This document shows positions 25,506-36,484 of a DNA stretch of 64,000 nt, piece after piece. This DNA is from Loktanella sp. SALINAS62. Its GTDB lineage: Bacteria; Pseudomonadota; Alphaproteobacteria; Rhodobacterales; Rhodobacteraceae. Position 1 is the stretch's first letter; the number at the start of each line of letters is the position of its first letter. The DNA lies in the NCBI RefSeq assembly GCF_018263905.1, contig NZ_JAAFZU010000055.1:1-64000 (forward strand), in the 5' to 3' direction. The position numbers and the translations under genes were made by a program. The notes beneath the pieces were generated by a model. That model did no database searches and was not told where the DNA came from. It saw only the letters and a program-made list of their open reading frames with translations.

Positions 25506-26387
25506 ATGACCGACCCAACCACCCACGGCAGTTTGAGCGAAAAACTGCAGGACGCCGCGCTGCGCAGTGTTCTGGCTGGCGCGATGCGGCTGCCGTATGA
25601 ACGCCGTGTGCCACTGATGGGGCGGCTGGTCAGCCGCGCGTTGGGGCCACTGGCGGGATACAAACGGCGCGCCATGCGCAACCTTGCCATGATCCGGCCC
25701 GACCTTTCGGCCCAGAATCGCACCCGGATCGCTGACATGGTCTGCGATAATTTTGGCCGCACGCTGATTGAAAACTATTCCCATACGGAACTGGCCGCCC
25801 GATTGCAGAACACACGCCCCACGGGGGACGGTGTCGATGCGGTTGCGCAGGCCGCATCAGACGGGCGCCCGATCATTTTCGTGACCGGGCATTTTGGCAA
25901 TTTCGAAGCGCCCCGGCACGTCCTGACGCAATCAGGCCTGACCATCGGCGGGTTGTATCGCCCGATGTCAAACGGCTACGTCGATGCCCATTACCGCAAG
26001 ACGATGACCAGTTGGGGCGGCCCGGTGTTTGCCCAAGGCAAGCGCGGCACCATGGGTTTTGCCCGCCATATCAAGACCGGCGGCATGGGCACATTGCTGT
26101 TTGACGTCCACGTGACCGAAGGCACCGCAATCCCATTTCTGGGACATGACGCGCTGACGTCGCTGTCGGCAGCGGACATGGCATTGCGGTTCGATGCTTT
26201 GCTCGTGCCCTATTTCGGCATCCGGCAACCCGACGGTCTGTCATTCAAGGTCGAAGTCGATGCACCCATCCCCCATGACGCACCCCTCGCCATGATGCAG
26301 CGCGCGACCTACAGCCTTGAACAGCGGATTGCACGCCACCCGGGCCAGTGGTTTTGGGTCCATCGTCGCTGGAAACCCGGCCCTTAG
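25506..26387 (+). CDS. Lysophospholipid/lipid A acyltransferase (LpxL/HtrB-like)
   Basis: 293 residues of the bacterial lipid A acyltransferase family. The catalytic HX4E motif is GHFGNFE near residue 130. The following YRPMSNGYVDAHYRKTM and MGTLLFDVHVTEGTAIPFLG match LpxL/LpxM substrate regions. Such enzymes add secondary acyl chains to lipid A at the inner membrane. There is no strong N-terminal membrane anchor, as in several alphaproteobacterial forms. Its stop overlaps the convergent DUF1223 gene by four bases. Confidence 0.87.
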   Translation: MTDPTTHGSLSEKLQDAALRSVLAGAMRLPYERRVPLMGRLVSRALGPLAGYKRRAMRNLAMIRPDLSAQNRTRIADMVCDNFGRTLIENYSHTELAARLQNTRPTGDGVDAVAQAASDGRPIIFVTGHFGNFEAPRHVLTQSGLTIGGLYRPMSNGYVDAHYRKTMTSWGGPVFAQGKRGTMGFARHIKTGGMGTLLFDVHVTEGTAIPFLGHDALTSLSAADMALRFDALLVPYFGIRQPDGLSFKVEVDAPIPHDAPLAMMQRATYSLEQRIARHPGQWFWVHRRWKPGP

Positions 26388-27079
26388 GGCAGTTTCACCG
26401 CACCCAAAATCGGCCCGTCCGTTCCATCCTGCACGATCACCACGATCGGACCGGCGCGTTCCAGCGGCACCGACATATCCAAAGCGTCGGCAGTCATCCA
26501 ATCCCCGGCAACGGTCCAATCGGTCACCACATTGCGGTATTCGATCGTTTTTCCGGCGTTTTCACCGCGCGTGATGTCACGCGTGACGGACGGTTCCAAT
26601 GTCACGATCTGCACCGTGGCGCGGTCCGGCACCGCCCCTTCAGCGTGGGCCGCGATGAATAGCCCGTCACCGCGCCAGACGGCATCGACCACAACGGGAT
26701 ATGGCGTTGCCTGATGGCGCGCCAGATGCATCATCACATCTGCCGTATCGCTGCCGACCACGTCTTCGGTGCCCGCAATCACCATCTGCGGTGTATAAAG
26801 GTTCGGCGCATTCCATTTGTGCGCATAGCCGCGCTGCCGGTCGGTAAAGGCGGGTTGCGCCAGATCGTCCGCCCAACCGATATAATCCCAGTAATCAACG
26901 TGCAGGGCCAATGCGATAACCCCGTCGTGATCGGCAAGCTGCGCCAACAGGTGATCGGCGGGCGGGCAGCTGGAACATCCCTGAGAGGTATAGAGTTCAA
27001 CCACCGTTCCGGTATGCTGGGCCGTCGCGGCCCCGGCAAACCCGATGCTGCATGCTAGAACGGCAAGTGTGTGACGCAT
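26384..27079 (-). CDS. DUF1223 thioredoxin-fold periplasmic protein
   Basis: 231 residues from the ATG at 27077-27079, which is seven bases after GGAG; a second ATG at 27080-27082 is possible. A signal peptide (MRHTLAVLACSIGFAGAATA) precedes TVVELYTSQGCSSCPPADHL, a thioredoxin-like fold with a CxxC pair. DUF1223 proteins are secreted; their redox partners are unknown. It is divergent from acnA, and the intervening region holds a perfect palindrome. Confidence 0.87.
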   Translation of the reverse strand: MRHTLAVLACSIGFAGAATAQHTGTVVELYTSQGCSSCPPADHLLAQLADHDGVIALALHVDYWDYIGWADDLAQPAFTDRQRGYAHKWNAPNLYTPQMVIAGTEDVVGSDTADVMMHLARHQATPYPVVVDAVWRGDGLFIAAHAEGAVPDRATVQIVTLEPSVTRDITRGENAGKTIEYRNVVTDWTVAGDWMTADALDMSVPLERAGPIVVIVQDGTDGPILGAVKLP

Positions 27080-27144
27080 CATCCGGCTCCATCTGGGATC
27101 GTGGACGGGGTAACGCCTCTGCCTTGAAATAACCAATCAACCAA

Positions 27145-27159
27145 TTGCGACGTTCGCAA
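27145..27159. promoter_or_regulatory. Perfect palindrome TTGCGA-cgt-TCGCAA in the acnA promoter region
   Basis: Six-base arms TTGCGA (27145-27150) and TCGCAA (27154-27159) around a 3-base spacer sit between the divergent DUF1223 gene and acnA, 150 bases before the aconitase start. The symmetry suits a dimeric repressor or activator. No regulator can be named. Confidence 0.4.
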
Positions 27160-27308
27160 AGACACCGTTTTGCGCGACCTTCGGGTCACAGTTCACTTTC
27201 TGTATGCCAATGTATACAAAAATGCGTGCAGGCACTTGATCCCCCGGCTCGCCTGCTGCAAAACCCGAACTAAGTATTGCATCAAACGCAAATTCTGGAA
27301 GGGACATC

Positions 27309-30086
<2,778 letters not shown>

Positions 30087-30107
30087 TCCGTCAGACCTGT
30101 GACATTG

Positions 30108-30139
30108 AAAAGGGCCGCGCAGTCATGCGCGGCCCTTTT
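30108..30139 (+). terminator. Rho-independent terminator after acnA
   Basis: AAAAGGGCCGCGC (30108-30120) pairs exactly with GCGCGGCCCTTTT (30127-30139) over a 6-base loop. The T/A tracts on both sides could also stop the opposing ccm transcript. Confidence 0.93.
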
Positions 30140-30265
30140 GACGTGTACCGACATCAACGGTTTGATCCCGGCCCATGACATTGGGTCAAGCCGACGCACA
30201 GATGCAGCCGCTGCCGATAGACCGCGTTGTCAAAAAAATTGCCACGAACCACGCTAGCGGGGCTG

Positions 30266-30805
30266 CTAACCGTCAGTTGCCGCGTTCAGCATCGGCACAA
30301 ACCGCTGCTCATAATCGGACCCGATCAACGGGCCGATAAAGCGGAACAGGACGGTGCCGTCCGCGCCCACGATGAATGTTTCGGGTGGCGCGGTGACGCC
30401 CCAGTCAATCGCCCGCCGTCCGCGCGGATCGAACCCGGTGGCAAAGAACGGGTCGCCTTCGTCAGCCAGATAGCTTGCAGCATCGTCGGCCATGTCACGA
30501 AAATTGATGCCCGCGACCCGGTATCCGGCGTCCGACAGTGCTTGCAATGTCGGATGTTCGGCGCGGCACGGCGGGCACCAGCTGGCCCAGAAATTCACGA
30601 TGGTCACGTCACCCGCAGCCAGATTGGCGCCCGTCAACAGTTCAGTGCCGGGGACCGATTCGTCAGGGACCAGCGGCGCAGGCTGACCGATAAAGGTCGA
30701 TGGGATCTCTCCGGCGTTGTCACGCATCAACCCGCCGTAGAACAACGCCGCCAGCCCCGCGAAAATCACGGGTGGCACGATCATCAGGGGCGACAGCTTA
30801 GCCAC
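30266..30805 (-). CDS. ccmG: CcmG/DsbE thiol:disulfide interchange protein
   Basis: 179 residues starting at GTG (30803-30805). An N-terminal anchor (about 7-26) tethers a periplasmic thioredoxin fold with WCPPC (C77 and C80). The later GVTAPPETFIVGADG is the acidic-CcmG type cis-proline region. It reduces apocytochrome c or CcmH during haem attachment. The start overlaps the ccmD stop by eight bases (GTGGCTAA). It is the last gene of the sec-ccm run. Confidence 0.94.
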   Translation of the reverse strand: MAKLSPLMIVPPVIFAGLAALFYGGLMRDNAGEIPSTFIGQPAPLVPDESVPGTELLTGANLAAGDVTIVNFWASWCPPCRAEHPTLQALSDAGYRVAGINFRDMADDAASYLADEGDPFFATGFDPRGRRAIDWGVTAPPETFIVGADGTVLFRFIGPLIGSDYEQRFVPMLNAATDG

Positions 30806-30938
30806 GTTCGATCTCCTGCAATTGGCGTTTGATCCGGCGCGACCGCAGAACGGTCAGCCCGATGATCGCCGCCAGCAGGACCAGACTGGCCACATAGGAC
30901 GACACCACATAGATGGCATAGCTTCCCAATTCAGGCAC
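30798..30938 (-). CDS. ccmD: Haem exporter subunit CcmD
   Basis: A 46-residue protein from a GTG start at 30936-30938: MPELGSYAIYVVSSYVASLV and a basic tail RRIKRQLQEIERG. One transmembrane helix and the PELGSYA opening are typical of CcmD, which helps release holo-CcmE from CcmABC. Its start overlaps the ccmC stop by eight bases (GTGCCTGA), and its stop overlaps the ccmG start the same way. Too short for usual ORF calling but well supported by position. Confidence 0.9.
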   Translation of the reverse strand: MPELGSYAIYVVSSYVASLVLLAAIIGLTVLRSRRIKRQLQEIERG

Positions 30939-31662
30939 GTGCAGCCCTCGCAGCTAGGGCGCGGATACGGCGGACGCGGATTTCAGTGCGGGTTCGCATC
31001 AGCACAAGCGCGATGAACAGCACGCCAAAGCCCACCATACAGGCGACCAGCGGCCAGAAATACACATCCGAAATGGTGCGCCCACCGGTGACGACAGGCA
31101 CGGACGTCCCCTGATGCAGGCCCTGATTCCAGAACCGGACCGCATAGCGCGACAAAATGGCGAAAATCGACCCGACGATGCACAGCACCGATGTCAGATC
31201 GGCAGCCGTATCGGGATCGTCAATCGCTTCCCACAGGGCGATGTAGCCCAGATAGAACAGGAACAGGATCATGAAACTGGTCAGGCGCGGGTCCCAGACC
31301 CAATAGGTGCCCCATGTGGGCATCCCCCAGATCGCACCGGTGACCAGTGCAATCACGGTCATCACCATGCCCACGGGGGCCGCCGCACGGGCCGCCAGCG
31401 CGCTGACATGATGGCGGCGGATCACCCAGATCAGCGATGCGACCAGCATCATGAACCATGCGTTGATCGCCATCAGCGCCGCAGGCACGTGCAGATAAAT
31501 GATTTTGACGGTCGATCCGAACTTGTCCGCCTCTGGGGTCAGGAAAAAACCCCAGAACAGACCGCCCAGCGTCAGCACGCCCGCAATACCAAAGGCCCAC
31601 GGCACGACCGGGGCCGTCCATTCCATGAACCGTTTCGGATTGGCATATTCCCATATCGACAT
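30931..31662 (-). CDS. ccmC: Haem transporter CcmC
   Basis: 243 residues with six membrane helices. The tryptophan-rich haem-handling motif WGTYWVWDPRLT near residues 115-126 and histidines in the flanking loops identify CcmC, which loads haem on CcmE in the periplasm. N-terminus MSIWEYANPKRFMEWTAPVV is typical. It lies 42 bases downstream of ccmB. Confidence 0.95.
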   Translation of the reverse strand: MSIWEYANPKRFMEWTAPVVPWAFGIAGVLTLGGLFWGFFLTPEADKFGSTVKIIYLHVPAALMAINAWFMMLVASLIWVIRRHHVSALAARAAAPVGMVMTVIALVTGAIWGMPTWGTYWVWDPRLTSFMILFLFYLGYIALWEAIDDPDTAADLTSVLCIVGSIFAILSRYAVRFWNQGLHQGTSVPVVTGGRTISDVYFWPLVACMVGFGVLFIALVLMRTRTEIRVRRIRALAARAARA

Positions 31663-31704
31663 GTGATTTTCCTAAAGGCAGCGGCGCGCGCTCTCAATCC
31701 CTAT

Positions 31705-32361
31705 TCACCGCAGATTGATCCGCAAAGTGGCCGCCGTGGCAAAGGGTAGCAAGGCCAGACACCCCAGTGTGATCGCGCCGGACAGCATCAGGGGGGCGAT
31801 GGCACCGGTGGCATCGGCACCACGGCGCACCGCCTCGGCACCAAAGATGAGTGTCGGGATATAAAGCGGTAGCACCAAAAGCGACAGCAGCAGACCGCCC
31901 CTGCGCAGACCAACCGTCAGCGCCGCCCCGAATGTGCCGATCATCGACAGCGCAGGCGTGCCAAGCGCGAGCGACGCCAGCAGCCACAGATAAGCCTCTG
32001 GTGCCATGTTCAGAAAAAACCCAAGCAAGGGTGCCGCAAAGGTCAGCGGCAACCCGGTCGTGATCCAGTGCGACACGGCCTTGACCAGTGCCACGCCTTC
32101 CAGCGGGATCGGTGCGGTGGCCAGCAACGGCAGCGATCCGTCCTCGAAATCCAGCGCAAAGATTCGGTCCAGCGACAACAGGGCCGCCAGCAACGCCGCA
32201 ACCCACAAAATACCGGGCGCGATGGGGGTCAAAACGGCGCGGTCGGGGCCCACGCCAAAGGGCACCAGCACGACGACAATCAAAAAAAACGCAAGTCCCA
32301 GCCCGAACCCACCGCCCGCACGGATAGACAACCGCAGATCACGCAGCAACAGGGCAATCAC
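31705..32361 (-). CDS. ccmB: Haem exporter membrane subunit CcmB
   Basis: 218 residues and six membrane helices. The N-terminal MIALLLRDLRLSIRAGGGFG and the RIFALDFEDGSLPLLATAPI region are diagnostic for CcmB, the permease partner of CcmA in the ABC complex that frees holo-CcmE. The start overlaps the ccmA stop by four bases. Confidence 0.95.
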   Translation of the reverse strand: MIALLLRDLRLSIRAGGGFGLGLAFFLIVVVLVPFGVGPDRAVLTPIAPGILWVAALLAALLSLDRIFALDFEDGSLPLLATAPIPLEGVALVKAVSHWITTGLPLTFAAPLLGFFLNMAPEAYLWLLASLALGTPALSMIGTFGAALTVGLRRGGLLLSLLVLPLYIPTLIFGAEAVRRGADATGAIAPLMLSGAITLGCLALLPFATAATLRINLR

Positions 32362-32972
32362 AAAAACGCCTCGTCCGACCCGCCGTCCGCATCCGCGGCC
32401 GCGATATGCGGTGTCAGGTCCAGCGTCGGCGCATCCAATCCCAGATCGATGTGTGTGGCGATGACGGCACAGCCACCCTGCCCCAGATGATGATCGCGCA
32501 TCCAGTCCGCAAACATCCGCACCGAAAATCCGTCAAGGCTGACCGTCGGTTCGTCCAGAAACAGCACACGACGTCCGATAACCGCCAGCCGGGCCAGACC
32601 GACGCGCCGTTTTTGTCCCGCCGAAAGCGTGCCCGCCATCCGGTCGCGCAGATCACCCAGATCGAACGTGTCATAGGCACTGTCTGGCACGCTACGGCCA
32701 TGGACCTGCGCCCAGAATGTCAGGTTTTCGCGGACCGTCAGCGCCAATTTGATCCCATCGGCGTGGCTGGCATATGCGCCCGCCCCTTCGGCATAATCAT
32801 AGGTACCGGACAAAGCGGGTTGCAGGCCCGCCAAGGTTCGCAGCAGGGTGGTTTTGCCCACACCGTTGGGGCCACGCAGGATCAGTGCGTCCCCCGGCTG
32901 CAAGGTAAAGCTGATACGTTCCAGTACGGGCACACCGCCACGCGCGCAGCGCAGGTCCGTGACCTGCAGCAT
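32358..32972 (-). CDS. ccmA: Haem exporter ATP-binding subunit CcmA
   Basis: 204 residues from the ATG at 32970-32972. Walker A GPNGVGKTT lies near residues 34-42, the signature is LSAGQKRRVGLARL, and Walker B is VLFLDEPTVSLD. Compact size and association with ccmB define CcmA. A longer frame upstream overlaps the Mth938-like gene and lacks similarity. It starts 5 bases after that gene's stop. Confidence 0.95.
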   Translation of the reverse strand: MLQVTDLRCARGGVPVLERISFTLQPGDALILRGPNGVGKTTLLRTLAGLQPALSGTYDYAEGAGAYASHADGIKLALTVRENLTFWAQVHGRSVPDSAYDTFDLGDLRDRMAGTLSAGQKRRVGLARLAVIGRRVLFLDEPTVSLDGFSVRMFADWMRDHHLGQGGCAVIATHIDLGLDAPTLDLTPHIAAADADGGSDEAFL

Positions 32973-32977
32973 CGCGG

Positions 32978-33331
32978 TCAGACCGGGATCAGCGCAAGGG
33001 CGACGCGACGCCCTTCGCTTAGCAGCACGTTGAACGTGCGGCACGCGGCAGGCGATGCCATGACATCAATGCCGATGCCCGCCTCTTCCAATGCGGTGCG
33101 GAATGCCTTGGGCGCATGTGCAACCTCTGCCCCGGTGCCGACGAACAGCACGTCGATGCTGTCCGCCTGTTCCAGCAGCATGTCGATATCGTCGAACCCG
33201 CCCCATGTGGCGATACCCGATGGCAAAACCGTCACTGGACCTTCGATCACCTGTCCGCCGATCCGGAAAAACCCCGGGCCGTAGCCATCGATCGGCTTGG
33301 ATTTGTCATATGTGATTTCGGTCAGGCGCAT
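32978..33331 (-). CDS. Mth938-like domain protein (DUF498)
   Basis: 117 residues, MRLTEITYDKSKPIDGYGPG onward. The alpha/beta fold and LFVGTGAEVAHAPKAFRTAL match the Mth938/NDUFAF3 family. In mitochondria NDUFAF3 assists complex I assembly; the bacterial role is unknown but the gene commonly follows secF in alphaproteobacteria. It sits between secF (start and stop overlap by one base) and ccmA (5-base gap). Confidence 0.87.
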   Translation of the reverse strand: MRLTEITYDKSKPIDGYGPGFFRIGGQVIEGPVTVLPSGIATWGGFDDIDMLLEQADSIDVLFVGTGAEVAHAPKAFRTALEEAGIGIDVMASPAACRTFNVLLSEGRRVALALIPV

Positions 33332-34302
33332 CAGTTATCCTCGGCGTCGGCGTAACGCCCTCCGGTTGCGGGATTCTTTTTCGACCAGTCGCGTTTGACG
33401 CCCAGCATCAACACGACGTTCTTGGCAATATAGACCGACGAATAGGTGCCGACAACGATACCCCATGTGATGGCAAAGACGAAACCGCGGATCACGTCAC
33501 CACCCAGCGCCAGCAAAGCCAGCAGCGCCAGCAACGTCGTGCCTGACGTCATCATGGTCCGGCTGAGCGTTTCGTTGGCGGATATGTTCAACACGTCGAC
33601 CAGCGGCATGACCTTGTATTTGCGCAGGTTTTCGCGGACGCGGTCAAATACGACCACGGTATCGTTGATGGAATAGCCCACGATCGTCAAAAGTGCCGCA
33701 ATGATGGCAAGGTCGAACCGGATCTGCAGCAACGAGAACAACCCGATTGTCAGGCCGATATCATGCACCAAGGCCACGATGCCACCGACAGCGAACTGCC
33801 ATTCGAACCGCAGCCAGACATAGATGATGATCGCAGTCAGCGCCCCCAGCACGGCAAGGATCGCGGACCGGATCAATTCGCCCGACACGGTTGGCCCCAC
33901 GCTTTCGACAGAGGTAAATTCGATATCGGGCGCGACCTGTTGCAGCGCGATGCGGATGGTATCGATGGTTTCCGCTGTCACGCTTTCCGCACCGTCCTGG
34001 GCCTGAATACGGACCGACGCTACGTTCTGGTCGTCCCGAAATCCGGGGTCGTACACTTCTGTAATGCTGACGTCGCCCAGTTCCAGCGCATCCAGCGTAC
34101 TGCGATAGGCGCTGACATCGACCATTTGCGTGCTTTCGGTGCGGATCGTCGTCCCGCCGCGAAAGTCGATACCATAGTTCAGACCGAACATCAGATAAAC
34201 CACAACGGACGCGGCCAGCATCACCAGACTGCCACCAAAGGTGACACCCGCGTACTTGAAAAAGTTGATGTTCGTATTGTCGGGGATCAGGCGCATACGC
34301 AT
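33331..34302 (-). CDS. secF: Protein-export membrane protein SecF
   Basis: 323 residues, six membrane helices and one periplasmic domain. GIDFRGGTTIRTES near residue 47 is the P1 signature, and the C-terminal NDTVVVFDRVRENLRKY is the conserved SecD/SecF motif. With SecD it uses the proton motive force to finish translocation. It follows secD by 4 bases. Confidence 0.96.
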   Translation of the reverse strand: MRMRLIPDNTNINFFKYAGVTFGGSLVMLAASVVVYLMFGLNYGIDFRGGTTIRTESTQMVDVSAYRSTLDALELGDVSITEVYDPGFRDDQNVASVRIQAQDGAESVTAETIDTIRIALQQVAPDIEFTSVESVGPTVSGELIRSAILAVLGALTAIIIYVWLRFEWQFAVGGIVALVHDIGLTIGLFSLLQIRFDLAIIAALLTIVGYSINDTVVVFDRVRENLRKYKVMPLVDVLNISANETLSRTMMTSGTTLLALLALLALGGDVIRGFVFAITWGIVVGTYSSVYIAKNVVLMLGVKRDWSKKNPATGGRYADAEDN

Positions 34303-34306
34303 GGAA

Positions 34307-35938
34307 TCAGACCTCGATTGTCTTGGGACGCTTGCGCGAGAACCACAGCACGATTAGCGCGCGTGTGACGAAAATCGCGGTGAATACGGACGTGACGATC
34401 CCCAGACCCAGGGTCACGGCAAAGCCGCGCACCGGACCAGACCCCAGCCAGTACAGGATGCCCGCCGTGATCAGGGTCGTGATGTTGGCATCGATAATTG
34501 CGGACAGCGCCCGTTCATACCCCAGTTCAATCGCGCGGGCGGGGCCTTTGGCTGTTTTCAGCTCTTCGCGGATGCGTTCGAAAACCAGCACGTTGGCGTC
34601 GACCGCCATGCCGACCGTCAACACGATCCCTGCGATCCCCGGCAACGTCAGGGTCGCGCCGATCAGCGACAGGATGCCAAATATCAGCGCAAGGTTCACG
34701 ACCAGCGCGATGTTTGCAAAAATGCCGAACAGGCCATAGGTCAAGCCCATGAACACAACGACCAGCAATCCGCCGACCACGGCCGCGCGTTTCCCTGCGT
34801 CGATGCTATCCTGACCCAGCTGCGGTCCAATGGTCCGTTCTTCCAGAAAATCCAACGAGGCCGGCAGGGCACCTGCCCGCAATAAAACCGCCAGGTTGGT
34901 CGATTCCTCGACCGTGAAATTGCCCGTGATGATGCCCGATCCGCCGGGGATATGTGATTGGATGACCGGGGCGCTGATGACTTCTTCGTCAAGGACGATG
35001 GCGAACTGTGTGCCGATGTGGTCCAGCGTGTAATCACCGAATTTGCGCGCGCCCGATACGTTGAACCGGAAATTGACCGCGGGGCGGCCATTCTGGTCGA
35101 ATGCAGGCTGTGCATCGACAAGCTCTTCGCCTGTCACCACCGGTGCACTGTCCAGAATGTAGGACAGACCGGGTTCATCAAGTGACGGCAGGATTTCCTG
35201 ACCGACGCCCGCGGTTGCATCCGGTTCGCTGACCGGACCAATGACCTGTTGGAACGTCAGTTGTGCCGTGGTGCCGATCAGGGCGATGATTTCGGCACTG
35301 GACCCGACGCCCGGCACCTGAATCAGGATGCGGTCGTCGCCCTGACGCTGGATCACCGGTTCGCGGGTCCCGACCTCGTCGATACGACGGCGGATGATTT
35401 CAAGACTTTGCTGCATGGTGCGATCATCGACAGCCTGCTTTTCCGCATCAGACAGCGAGATCGTCAGCACCGGGCCGTTTTGCGAAACCACGATGTCGGT
35501 GGACCCCGCCCCGGTCAGCGATTGGATCGGGCGGGCCAGACCGCGCACGATTTCCGCCGCACGGGCCGCACCAGCGGCATCGGACACACGCACGATCAGA
35601 CGATGAGGCGCGCTGTTTTCGCGGGTCACGAAACCGACTGTATCGCGTTCGGCAGCCAGCGCATCGCGCACTTCGGGCCATGTGGCATCCATGATGCTGG
35701 CATAGACATCGGCGGTATTGACCTGCGCCAGCAGATGCGCACCACCGCGCAGGTCCAGGCCCAGATTAACCAGATTGGACGGCAGGAACGACGGCCAGCC
35801 GGACGCGTCCGCCCCGGTTGTCACCTGATCGTTGTAACGTTCCACGCGGTCGTAAAACAGGTTCGGAAGGGCCAGCAAAAGCCCGACCGTGACTGTCAGC
35901 CAGATCAACGCTTGCCGAAACGGCGAGATGTGCAGCAT
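34307..35938 (-). CDS. secD: Protein translocase subunit SecD
   Basis: 543 residues. An N-terminal helix leads into the periplasmic P1 region (LGLDLRGGAHLLAQV) and is followed by five C-terminal helices with VDANVLVFERIREELK. Length is short for the E. coli form (615) but normal for alphaproteobacteria. It forms one unit with yajC and secF. Confidence 0.96.
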   Translation of the reverse strand: MLHISPFRQALIWLTVTVGLLLALPNLFYDRVERYNDQVTTGADASGWPSFLPSNLVNLGLDLRGGAHLLAQVNTADVYASIMDATWPEVRDALAAERDTVGFVTRENSAPHRLIVRVSDAAGAARAAEIVRGLARPIQSLTGAGSTDIVVSQNGPVLTISLSDAEKQAVDDRTMQQSLEIIRRRIDEVGTREPVIQRQGDDRILIQVPGVGSSAEIIALIGTTAQLTFQQVIGPVSEPDATAGVGQEILPSLDEPGLSYILDSAPVVTGEELVDAQPAFDQNGRPAVNFRFNVSGARKFGDYTLDHIGTQFAIVLDEEVISAPVIQSHIPGGSGIITGNFTVEESTNLAVLLRAGALPASLDFLEERTIGPQLGQDSIDAGKRAAVVGGLLVVVFMGLTYGLFGIFANIALVVNLALIFGILSLIGATLTLPGIAGIVLTVGMAVDANVLVFERIREELKTAKGPARAIELGYERALSAIIDANITTLITAGILYWLGSGPVRGFAVTLGLGIVTSVFTAIFVTRALIVLWFSRKRPKTIEV

Positions 35939-35974
35939 TTAAAGGCCCCCTTGGCCCCTTTATGTCGTCAGGGC

Positions 35975-36256
35975 TTATTTCGCCGGTTCGGTCTTGTTGA
36001 TGACCGTCGCGATGGTCGATTGGATCACGCGCACCTTGACGCCGGATGCAATTTCGACTTCCAGCTCTTTTTCAGCTTCGCGCACGGCGGTCACTTTGCC
36101 GACGATCCCGCCTTGGGTGATGACCTGATCGCCACGCCGCAGGGCTGCCACCATCGCGGCGTGTTCTTTCAGTTTCTTTTGCTGCGGGCGGATCAACAGG
36201 AAATACATGATCCCGAAAATCAAAAACAGCGGGACGATGGATGCGATGCCTTCCAT
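35975..36256 (-). CDS. yajC: Preprotein translocase subunit YajC
   Basis: 93 residues from the ATG at 36254-36256, MEGIASIVPLFLIFGIMYFL. One membrane helix is followed by RPQQKKLKEHAAMV and GDQVITQGGIVGKV, the YajC motif. A much longer open frame continues upstream in the same phase, antisense to serS, and is rejected because similarity starts only here. It heads the yajC-secD-secF-ccm run and is divergent from serS. Confidence 0.95.
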   Translation of the reverse strand: MEGIASIVPLFLIFGIMYFLLIRPQQKKLKEHAAMVAALRRGDQVITQGGIVGKVTAVREAEKELEVEIASGVKVRVIQSTIATVINKTEPAK

Positions 36257-36484
36257 GGCGGGCTCCTCAGGGTGGCGGCGCAGGGCGCCCGGTTCAAAGT
36301 CGCGGCACACTAGAAGCGGGGTTGCCGAATGGCAACCATCCCCCGGACGTGCAGCAGCGATATAGTCAGGCGGATGGCAAACGCCAAGGCGGACCACCAC
36401 CAACATGCGCAAATCACCGACAACCCCTTCACCCAGCGCCCCTGATCGGGCATACCGCGCGCAACAACTGCGTAAGGACCCGCC
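36257..36484. promoter_or_regulatory. Divergent yajC-serS promoter region
   Basis: Some 228 bases without a supported gene, carrying promoters in both directions for yajC-sec-ccm and serS. I see no strong hairpin, T-box or tRNA in it. Confidence 0.4.

Noticed and set aside
24393-25784. 463-codon minus-strand frame over the FliG-like gene
   Set aside because: The plus-strand product matches FliG in three regions; the minus product has no recognisable motif.
35938-35975. aaaggccccc/ggcccctttat stretch between yajC and secD
   Set aside because: The arms pair poorly and the genes on both sides belong to one operon, so I do not call a terminator.
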